Below are positions 16,235 through 21,581 of a stretch of DNA of 21,581 nt, piece by piece. The position numbers and the translations under genes were made by a program. Below the pieces are notes generated by a model. It ran no database searches and had not been told where the DNA came from. It saw only the letters and a list, made by a program, of their open reading frames with translations. The stretch lies in contig CAKTPM010000022.1 in assembly GCA_934591705.1 (NCBI GenBank), positions 1 through 21,581 on the forward strand, in the 5' to 3' direction. This stretch comes from an uncultured Oscillospiraceae bacterium. Lineage in GTDB: Bacteria; Bacillota; Clostridia; Oscillospirales; Oscillospiraceae. Within the stretch, counting starts at the first letter, position 1. Each line of letters opens with the position of its first letter.

Positions 16235-16271
16235 AGCCCGCAGGAGGCGCGTTCCTCCCGCGGGCTTTTTT
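16235..16271 (+). terminator. Terminator of the MATE gene
   Basis: A long GC-rich hairpin pairs AGCCCGC and GGAGG with CCTCC and GCGGGCT, with one A-C mismatch and a 6-base loop. It is followed by T6 (16266-16271). The last T is also the first base of the gpr stop codon on the other strand, so the two genes end back to back with no spare sequence. Confidence 0.9.
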
Positions 16272-17107
16272 CAGCCCAGCAGCCCCATAATATCCTCCAG
16301 CGTCAGGGAGGGCTGCAGGGCCTGGGTGATGGCGCAGCCCAGGATGCGGCCCAGCTCCCGGACCCGGGAGTCGATGTCCCCGGGGGTCACAAAAAGGGGG
16401 TCGCCTCCTTCTCCGGCGTCAATGACCGTGGGGACCCCCAGGGCGATGACCGGCACCCCCAGGGCATCCCGGTCGATGGCCCGGCGGTGGTTGCCCACGC
16501 CGCTGCCGGGCACCAGTCCCGTGTCCGAGAGCTGCACCGTGGCGCACAGCCGCTCCCGGGCCCGGGCGCACAGGGCGTCGATGCACACGATGGCGCCGGG
16601 GCGTATGGCGGCGGCCGCACCGGAGAGGAGCTCCAGCGTTTCCATGCCGGTGGCGGCGGCCACCCCGGGGCACAGGGCCGCCACGGAGGCCAGCTCCCGA
16701 AGGGCTCCCGGCCCGGCCCGGAGGTGCCGGGTCACCAGAAGATTTTCCACCGCCATAGGACCGATGGCGTCGGCGGCCAGGGAGCGGTTTCCCAGGCCCA
16801 CCACCAGGGTGCAGCCCGCCTGGCCCGGGGGCAGCAGCCGCCGGAGCTCCCGGGCCAGACACCGCACCGCCCGGGGGAAAAACTGCGCCTCCCGGCGGAA
16901 ATAGGGCCGCAGATCCAGGGTGACATATCGGCCCTTGGGTTTTCCCAGGGCCGCCGCGCCCCGGCTCGAGGTCACGCGGATATCCGTCATTTCGTAGCCG
17001 TCCCGCCAGATATGGGCGGCTTTGATGCCGGGATAGGAAAAAATTTTTTTGTCCCGGGCCAGGAGCTGGGCGGCCTCCAGGGCCAGATCGCTGCGAGGAG
17101 AGGTCAT
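16271..17107 (-). CDS. gpr: Germination protease GPR
   Basis: GPR is the spore protease that starts degradation of small acid-soluble proteins (SASP) during germination. The protein has 278 residues, shorter than the 368-residue Bacillus enzyme but within clostridial range. Family blocks are RSDLALEA near the N-terminus, LGKPKGRYVTLDL (54-66), VVGLGN with DAIGP (102-117), TRHL, GMETLELL, CIDALCAR (175-182) and the diagnostic DTGLVPGSGVGN (195-206), then GVPVIALGVPTVIDA. Asp113 and Asp177 are the likely acidic catalytic residues. The ATG at 17107 is preferred. A GTG four codons upstream is only 1 base from the strong AAAGGAGG, whereas the ATG has a long 13-base spacing, so the exact start is uncertain. 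A sigma-G-like promoter precedes it. Its presence indicates a spore former. Confidence 0.93.
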   Translation of the reverse strand: MTSPRSDLALEAAQLLARDKKIFSYPGIKAAHIWRDGYEMTDIRVTSSRGAAALGKPKGRYVTLDLRPYFRREAQFFPRAVRCLARELRRLLPPGQAGCTLVVGLGNRSLAADAIGPMAVENLLVTRHLRAGPGALRELASVAALCPGVAAATGMETLELLSGAAAAIRPGAIVCIDALCARARERLCATVQLSDTGLVPGSGVGNHRRAIDRDALGVPVIALGVPTVIDAGEGGDPLFVTPGDIDSRVRELGRILGCAITQALQPSLTLEDIMGLLG

Positions 17108-17156
17108 ATGGTGGGGCACGCCTCCTTTGCAAGTACAATATTTTGTAGTTAAGCCC

Positions 17157-17185
17157 TATTTTGCCCCCAGTTGGAAAAAATATTC
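17157..17185 (-). promoter_or_regulatory. Sigma-G-like promoter of gpr
   Basis: On the minus strand GAATA (17185-17181), a 17-bp spacer and CAAAATA (17163-17157) match the forespore sigma-G consensus GHATR-N17/18-CATWHTA at all but one position. In B. subtilis gpr is transcribed by sigma-G/sigma-F. Confidence 0.65.
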
Positions 17186-17214
17186 CGCCCCCTGGGGAAA
17201 AATGAAAAAAATGC

Positions 17215-17243
17215 TTGCATTTTCCCGGCAATGATGCTAAAAT
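17215..17243 (+). promoter_or_regulatory. Sigma-A promoter of rpsT
   Basis: TTGCAT (17215-17220), a 17-bp spacer and TAAAAT (17238-17243) form a good vegetative promoter. The start would be near 17250, 53 bases before the rpsT start codon. It diverges from the gpr promoter. Confidence 0.8.
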
Positions 17244-17302
17244 ACTAATCTGCGTGGTGGTATTTTCCGCGCGTGAATTTTCGTCTCGGGGAGGTGTTTG
17301 GT

Positions 17303-17566
17303 TTGCCGAATATTAAGTCTGCTAAGAAGCGTGTTTTGGTGGCAGAGGCTCGCAAGGAGCGCAACAAGGCCCAAAAGTCCGCACTGAAGACTGCTATCAA
17401 GAAGTTCGAGGCTGCTGCCGTTGACGGCGATCGCACCGCTGCCGAGGGCTCTTACAAGGTAGCTGTCAAGGCAGTCGATAAGGCCGCTGCCGCCGGCTTG
17501 CTGCACAAGAACAATGCCGCTCACAAGAAGAGCGCCATGACTCTGAAGCTCAACAAGCTCGGTTGA
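17303..17566 (+). CDS. rpsT: 30S ribosomal protein S20
   Basis: S20 is a primary-binding protein of the 30S subunit that contacts 16S rRNA helices. The protein has 87 residues, the normal length, and is Lys/Ala-rich and helical. It starts with the family sequence PNIKSAKKRV and ends in KKSAMTLKLNKLG. The start codon is TTG at 17303 with GGGGAGGTG 7 bases before it. An ATG further upstream (17273) would add ten residues not seen in S20 and would ignore this site. Codon use (many GCT and AAG) differs from neighbours, as expected for a highly expressed gene. rpsT next to gpr is conserved in Firmicutes. Confidence 0.97.
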   Translation: MPNIKSAKKRVLVAEARKERNKAQKSALKTAIKKFEAAAVDGDRTAAEGSYKVAVKAVDKAAAAGLLHKNNAAHKKSAMTLKLNKLG

Positions 17567-17579
17567 TAGACCAACACAG

Positions 17580-17608
17580 ACGGACGCTCTTCGGAGCGTC
17601 CGTTTTTA
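17580..17608 (+). terminator. Terminator of rpsT
   Basis: A perfect 10-bp stem (ACGGACGCTC at 17580-17589 with 17594-17603) closes a TTCG tetraloop and runs into five T bases. Confidence 0.95.
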
Positions 17609-17726
17609 TCTTTTTTGGGGCCCTTCTGCTCTCCCGGGGTCGTTTTTCCGCGGATTTTCCAAAAAGCGGAACATTTCTTCTCCCGCCCCCGTCTCACAGA
17701 CAGAACGGAAAGAGGAGGATGACCCC

Positions 17727-18479
17727 ATGAAAAAATGTTTTGCCATCCTTTTGATTTTGCTGCTGGCCCTGTCTCTGTGGGGCTGCGGTGCCGCGCCCCT
17801 GCCCCTGGAGGAGGAAGGAGGGGCGCCCCTCTCCGCCGCCAAGTGGGAGCCGGCGGACAGCGCCCTTCTTGACGAGCGGGAGAGCTTCCGGGCCTATATC
17901 CGGGCGGATCTGCCGGAGGGCTGGGCCTGGGAGCTTTTGCCGGTGGAGGAGTCCTACCCGCCTCCGGCCCTGGGGCTTATGTTCTATCCCCGGGCGGAGC
18001 CGGAGGCACGGGTGTTCCTAAGCTGGTATCCGGAGCCCTTCGGGATGTGCGGCACGGGGGTGAGCTTCTCCCAGCTCTCCCTGCGGGAGGACCTGCAGGC
18101 CACCTTGGCCTATGAGCCCCGTCAGTCCCAGGCAGCGGGCAGTGGGGAAGAGCAGGGGGAGGGCGGCCTTTACACGGTGATCTTCTCCGATGTGCCCGGC
18201 AGCTATGTGGCCCTGTTTTCTCTGACGGCGGCCCAGAAGGCGGCCTATTATGACACCATTTTGGAAATTCTCGCCACGGCGCAGCTGGGCCCCGGAGACG
18301 CCATGCGGGAGCGCGAGGCGGCGGCCCTGGCCCTGGCGGCGGCAGGACTGCAGGACGGCGGGAGCGCCTATGGCCGCTATCAATGGCGGGATAATTCCTG
18401 GCTGGTGACTCTGCCGGAGGATGCCGGAGGCAAGACCTATCTTGTGAGCGCCTTGGGTGATGTCATCGAGTGCCGGTGA
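17727..18479 (+). CDS. Putative lipoprotein, function unknown
   Basis: This 250-residue exported protein begins with a classic signal peptide: MKKC, then a run of Leu/Ile/Ala, then LSLWGC. Cys20 is the likely lipidated residue. The lipobox LWGC has an unusual Trp at -2, so lipidation is probable but not certain. The mature part is acidic and rich in Ala, Gly, Glu and Pro, with no repeats or motif I recognise. A Ser/Glu/Gly-rich loop lies near residues 132-146. AGGAGG (17713-17718) lies 8 bases before the ATG. It stands alone between the rpsT terminator and the glyS T-box promoter. No clear promoter was found in 17608-17712. The stop is 8 bases before the next promoter's -35. Confidence 0.82.
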   Translation: MKKCFAILLILLLALSLWGCGAAPLPLEEEGGAPLSAAKWEPADSALLDERESFRAYIRADLPEGWAWELLPVEESYPPPALGLMFYPRAEPEARVFLSWYPEPFGMCGTGVSFSQLSLREDLQATLAYEPRQSQAAGSGEEQGEGGLYTVIFSDVPGSYVALFSLTAAQKAAYYDTILEILATAQLGPGDAMREREAAALALAAAGLQDGGSAYGRYQWRDNSWLVTLPEDAGGKTYLVSALGDVIECR

Positions 18480-18487
18480 AATTTTCC

Positions 18488-18516
18488 TTGACGAACGGGC
18501 CGAAAGGTGATATTCT
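18488..18516 (+). promoter_or_regulatory. Promoter of the glyS T-box leader
   Basis: TTGACG (18488-18493), a 17-bp spacer and TATTCT (18511-18516) are close to consensus. Transcription would start near 18523, about 207 bases upstream of the glyS ATG. Confidence 0.8.
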
Positions 18517-18522
18517 GCATAT

Positions 18523-18693
18523 GTTCAGAGAAAAGGCGAGGATGGGGGCGGCGCCCCGGAGCCGCGGGAGGAAATGCCCGCCGGGTGGCCCCGTTACCGG
18601 CACAAGAGTGTGGAGCTTCTCCAAATTCAGGTGGAACCACGGACTAACTGCTTAGTTCGCCCTGATACCCTGCGGGGTATCGGGGCGTTTTTT
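18523..18693 (+). ncRNA. Glycine-type T-box riboswitch
   Basis: The leader holds the T-box AGGTGGAACCACGG (18629-18642). Its TGGA (18632-18635) can pair with the uncharged tRNA 3' end; A opposite discriminator U73 fits tRNA-Gly. CCGTTACCGG and AAGAGTGTGG upstream resemble the conserved region before the T-box. An antiterminator can form: ACTAA with TTAGT (18643-18656), with AGG pairing to CCT at 18661-18663. It competes with a 13-bp terminator, 18658-18670 with 18675-18687, followed by T6. Uncharged tRNA-Gly should therefore allow read-through into glyS. The leader is short, and I could not place the Stem I specifier codon with confidence. Confidence 0.9.
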
Positions 18694-18729
18694 ATTGTCA
18701 TGCAAATATTCACATAAAGGAGCAGAATC

Positions 18730-20145
18730 ATGAAAAATTCCGAAAAGACCTTAGAGATGATCGTCAATCTCTGCAAAAACCGCGGCTTTGTCTATGCCGG
18801 CAGCGAGATCTACGGCGGCCTGGCCAACAGCTGGGACTACGGCCCCCTGGGCGTGGAGTTCAAGAACAATGTGAAGAAGGCCTGGCTGAAGAAGTTTGTC
18901 CAGGAGTCCCCCTACAATGTGGGGCTGGACGCCGCCATCATCATGAACCCCCAGACCTGGATCACCACCGGCCATGTGGCCTCCTTCTCCGATCCTCTGC
19001 TGGACTGCAAGGCCTGCCATGCCCGCCACCGGGCGGACAAGCTCATCGGCGACGAGCACCACGAGGTGAATGTGGACGCCATGAGCTTTGACGAGATGGA
19101 CGCCTTCATCGCCTCCCATGAGGACATTGTCTGTCCCGTCTGCGGGGCCCACAACTTCACCCCCATCCGCAAGTTCAACCTGATGTTCAAGACCGCCATC
19201 GGCGTCACCGAGGACAGCTCCTCCACCTGCTACCTGCGGCCGGAGACTGCCCAGGGCATCTTCGTGAACTTCGCCAACATCCAGCGCACCACCCGCCGCA
19301 AGCTGCCCTTCGGTGTGTGCCAGGTGGGCAAGGCCTTCCGCAACGAGATCACCCCGGGTAACTTCACCTTCCGTACCCGGGAATTCGAGCAGATGGAGTG
19401 CGAGTTCTTCTGCAAGCCCGGCACCGATCTGGAGTGGTTTGCCTACTGGAAGGACTACTGCCGCAGCTGGCTCAAGTCCCTGGGCATCAAGGACGAGAAC
19501 CTGCGCCTGCGGGATCATGAGCCCGCGGAGCTGGCCTTCTATTCCCGGGCCACCACCGACATCGAGTACGCCTTCCCGTTCACCGACTGGGGCGAGCTGT
19601 GGGGCATTGCCGACCGCACCAACTATGACCTGGGCCGCCACCAGGAGGCCTCCGGCAAGAGCTTGGAGTACTTCGATCCCGAGACCAACGAGAAGTACAT
19701 CCCCTATGTCATTGAGCCCTCCCTGGGCTGTGACCGCGTGGCCCTGGCCTTCCTGTGCGAGGCCTATGATGAGGAGCACCTGGTGGACGACAAGGGCAAG
19801 GAGGATGTGCGCACCGTGCTGCATCTGCACCCCTTCCTGGCCCCCTACAAGGCCGCCGTGCTGCCCCTGAGCAAAAAGCTCTCCGAGCCCGCCCGGAAGC
19901 TCTATGCCGAGTTGGCCAAGGAGTGGATGATCGACTTTGACGACGCCGGCTCCATCGGCAAGCGCTATCGCCGGGAGGACGAGATCGGCACCCCCTTCTG
20001 CATCACCGTGGACTTTGACACCGTGGGCGATGCCGAGCACCAGGGGGACAACTGCGTTACCGTCCGTGACCGCGACACCATGGAGCAGGTCCGTATGCCC
20101 ATTGCGGAGCTGAAGGACTATCTCCGGGAAAAGCTGGCATTTTAA
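18730..20145 (+). CDS. glyS: Glycine--tRNA ligase, dimeric single-chain type
   Basis: This class II synthetase charges tRNA-Gly. It is the single-chain alpha2 type, not the two-gene glyQ/glyS form. The protein has 471 residues. The N-terminal catalytic domain starts with GFVYAGSEIYGGLANSWDYG (19-38). An insertion has a CxxC...CxxC zinc ribbon (Cys93, Cys96, Cys135, Cys138). Motif 2 is in the stretch beginning GKAFRNEITPGNFTFRTREF (200-219), and motif 3 is EPSLGCDRVALAF (from 329). The C-terminal anticodon-binding domain starts near 370. AAAGGAG lies 7 bases before the ATG. It is controlled by the T-box leader just upstream. An imperfectly placed palindrome follows the stop. Confidence 0.97.
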   Translation: MKNSEKTLEMIVNLCKNRGFVYAGSEIYGGLANSWDYGPLGVEFKNNVKKAWLKKFVQESPYNVGLDAAIIMNPQTWITTGHVASFSDPLLDCKACHARHRADKLIGDEHHEVNVDAMSFDEMDAFIASHEDIVCPVCGAHNFTPIRKFNLMFKTAIGVTEDSSSTCYLRPETAQGIFVNFANIQRTTRRKLPFGVCQVGKAFRNEITPGNFTFRTREFEQMECEFFCKPGTDLEWFAYWKDYCRSWLKSLGIKDENLRLRDHEPAELAFYSRATTDIEYAFPFTDWGELWGIADRTNYDLGRHQEASGKSLEYFDPETNEKYIPYVIEPSLGCDRVALAFLCEAYDEEHLVDDKGKEDVRTVLHLHPFLAPYKAAVLPLSKKLSEPARKLYAELAKEWMIDFDDAGSIGKRYRREDEIGTPFCITVDFDTVGDAEHQGDNCVTVRDRDTMEQVRMPIAELKDYLREKLAF

Positions 20146-20155
20146 CCGCATAAAA

Positions 20156-20185
20156 AGGAGGTCGGCGCCCGGGCGCCGACCTCCT
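20156..20185. terminator. Perfect 30-bp palindrome after glyS
   Basis: The 30 bases form two 15-base arms with no loop, starting AGGAGGTCGG. On the plus strand no T run follows. On the minus strand five T bases follow, so it looks more like a terminator for leftward transcription coming from aspS. One arm carries a Shine-Dalgarno-like AAGGAGGT and the other its complement. It may also protect the glyS mRNA 3' end. Confidence 0.6.
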
Positions 20186-20209
20186 CGTGCATAGAAAGGA
20201 GCATGTGCT

Positions 20210-20341
20210 ATGAAGATGAAAAAGCAGGTCCTGCTGGGCAGCGCCCTCCTGGCGGCCACCGCCGCTCTGTGCTGGAGCTTGGCCCGTCGGGCCGGAGAGA
20301 GCATCAAAAACCGGGAGAGGAAAGAGAAAACGAAAGCATAA
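20210..20341 (+). CDS. 43-residue small membrane protein
   Basis: A short ORF, MKMKKQVLLG onward, has a basic start, one hydrophobic helix at about 7-24 (VLLGSALLAATAALCWSLA) and a very basic tail (RERKEKTKA). GAAAGGAG (20194-20201) is an excellent ribosome site 8 bases before ATG, and a strong terminator follows 6 bases after the stop. It is either a single-pass membrane peptide with its tail in the cytosol or a cleaved signal-like peptide. It lies between glyS and the convergent aspS and has no clear promoter of its own. It is not a family I recognise. Short length keeps certainty moderate. Confidence 0.7.
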   Translation: MKMKKQVLLGSALLAATAALCWSLARRAGESIKNRERKEKTKA

Positions 20342-20346
20342 AGGCA

Positions 20347-20380
20347 CAAAAAATGAGCGGCGGAACGCCGCTCATTTTTT
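20347..20380. terminator. Bidirectional terminator between small ORF and aspS
   Basis: An 11-bp stem (AAATGAGCGGC at 20351-20361 with 20367-20377) and a GGAAC loop are flanked by A-run on the left and T-run on the right. It can end both the rightward small-ORF transcript and the leftward aspS transcript, whose stop is at 20391. Confidence 0.92.
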
Positions 20381-20390
20381 ATGTGCTCGG

Positions 20391-21581
20391 TTATTCCTCC
20401 TCCTCGTGGGCGGTCACGGCGATGTGCAGCTCGTCCAGCTGCTTCTGGGTGACCTCGGAGGGAGCGCCCATCATGATATCCTGGGCGTTTTTGTTCATGG
20501 GGAAGGGGATGATCTCCCGGATGGAGCTTTCGCCCGCCAGGAGCATCACGATGCGGTCCACGCCCGGGGCGATGCCGGCGTGGGGAGGCGCACCGTAGCA
20601 GAAGGCGTTGTACATGGCGGGGAACTTCTTCTTCACATCCTCCTCGCCCAGGCGCACCATCTCAAAGGCCTTGATCATGATCTCGGGGTCGTGGTTACGC
20701 ACGGCGCCGGAGGAGAGCTCCACGCCGTTGCACACCAGGTCGTACTGGTCGGCGGTGATGGAGAGGGGATCGATCTCGCCGCGCTCGGCCTGCAGGAGCA
20801 CCTCCATGCCGCCGGAGGGCATGGAGAACGGGTTGTGGCAGAACTCCAGCTCGCCGCTCTCATCGCCGATCTCGTACATGGGGAAGTCCACGATCCAGCA
20901 GAACTCGTAGCGCTCCTTATCGAAGTGGTTCTCGCAGGCGGCGCCGAAGGTCTTGATGAGCACGCCGGCGGACTTGGTGGCATACTCGCCGGCGGCCACC
21001 ACCACCAGGGTGTTGGGCTTGAGATCCAGGACCTTGGCAAGCTCTGCCTTCACCGGGGCGGCAAACTTGCCGATGCCGCCGGCCAGCTCGCCGGATTCGT
21101 CCACCTTGAACCAATAGGCCTTGGAGCCGGACTGCACCTCGCAGTCGGTGAGGAGCTTTTCGATCTGCTTGCGGGTAAGGGCGCAGTCGGTGATGTCGAT
21201 CATCTTCACGCTCTGACCCCGCAGCGGCTCAAACTCGCTGTCGGCAAAGAGGGCGGAGACATTCTTGCAGGTGAGGTCGATGCGCAGGTCGGGCTTGTCG
21301 GAGCCGTAGGTCTCCAGGGCCTCGGTGTAGCTGATGCGGCGGAAGGGGGCCTGGGAGGCGGTGTGGTAGACACCGTACTTGGCGAAGATGGGGGGGAACA
21401 CATCCTCCAGCACGGCGAACACATCCTCCTGGGTGGCGAAGGCCATCTCCATATCCAGCTGATAGAACTCGCCGGGGGAGCGGTCGCCCCGGGCGTCCTC
21501 ATCCCGGAAGCAGGGGGCGATCTGGAAATAGCGGTCGAAGCCGGAGGTCATCAGCAGCTGCTTGAACTGCTGGGGGGCCTG
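20391..21581 (-). CDS. aspS: Aspartate--tRNA ligase, 5' end outside window
   Basis: The C-terminal 396 residues of a class II AspRS are present, out of about 590 expected. The missing part holds the anticodon-binding OB fold and motif 1. The frame is open to the right edge (QAPQQFKQLL before the first internal Met), so this is a cut by the window, not a broken gene. Motif 2 is CFRDEDARGDRSPGEFYQLD. A bacterial GAD insertion follows (about residues 70-280 of the visible part). Motif 3 is APPHAGIAPGVDRIVMLL. The motif-2 loop has one more residue (SPGEFYQLD) than E. coli (QPEFTQID). The protein ends in an acidic HEEEE tail. It charges tRNA-Asp; whether it also charges tRNA-Asn cannot be told here. 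Confidence 0.96.
   Translation of the reverse strand, partial: QAPQQFKQLLMTSGFDRYFQIAPCFRDEDARGDRSPGEFYQLDMEMAFATQEDVFAVLEDVFPPIFAKYGVYHTASQAPFRRISYTEALETYGSDKPDLRIDLTCKNVSALFADSEFEPLRGQSVKMIDITDCALTRKQIEKLLTDCEVQSGSKAYWFKVDESGELAGGIGKFAAPVKAELAKVLDLKPNTLVVVAAGEYATKSAGVLIKTFGAACENHFDKERYEFCWIVDFPMYEIGDESGELEFCHNPFSMPSGGMEVLLQAERGEIDPLSITADQYDLVCNGVELSSGAVRNHDPEIMIKAFEMVRLGEEDVKKKFPAMYNAFCYGAPPHAGIAPGVDRIVMLLAGESSIREIIPFPMNKNAQDIMMGAPSEVTQKQLDELHIAVTAHEEEE

Noticed and set aside
18751..20349. A 532-codon open frame antisense to glyS
   Set aside because: It is a shadow frame; it spans the strong palindrome and has no family features.

Overview
The window looks like the replication-origin region of a spore-forming, GC-rich Clostridia bacterium, probably of the Oscillospiraceae type found in the gut. 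Four things support this: the order dnaA-dnaN-yaaA-recF-remB-gyrB-gyrA, a germination protease gene (gpr), a T-box leader on a glycyl-tRNA synthetase gene, and strong Shine-Dalgarno sites in very GC-rich coding DNA. The family-level guess is inference; no database was searched.

Left part (1-2150). A tRNA-Tyr and its terminator are followed by an AT-rich control region and a 250-residue HTH/S24 (LexA/CI-like) repressor gene. Three CAAG-N3-CTTG operators, centred exactly 31 bp apart, lie between two divergent consensus promoters. One promoter drives the repressor. The other, near-perfect and with an operator inside its spacer, points at the tRNA terminator with no real ORF in between. This resembles a phage-type repressor switch whose divergent output is now a short RNA. 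A convergent short-chain dehydrogenase gene separates this module from dnaA.

Origin and replication block (2080-10884). The dnaA promoter carries a DnaA box. The dnaA-dnaN gap is oriC: three DnaA boxes at 11-bp steps, three more boxes, a DnaA-trio tract and an AT-rich unwinding stretch. dnaN, yaaA, recF, remB and gyrB are tightly packed or overlapping, followed by gyrA. GyrA has Ala where the quinolone-bridging Ser normally sits, and GyrB has Trp at the equivalent of E. coli Lys447.

Middle (10885-14800). A small two-helix membrane protein gene overlaps trmO (tRNA methylation). Then comes a scarred junction, where the first ten codons of rnhA plus its leader are duplicated around a palindromic insert, followed by intact rnhA. 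nadE and an alaX editing gene form a pair ended by a strong terminator.

Right part (14801-21581). A MATE transporter faces gpr tail to tail. gpr has a sigma-G-like promoter that diverges from the sigma-A promoter of rpsT. An unrecognised lipoprotein gene, a T-box-controlled dimeric glyS, an unlisted 43-residue membrane peptide gene and the 3' two-thirds of aspS (minus strand, cut by the window edge) complete the window. There are no IS elements, CRISPR arrays or rRNA genes.
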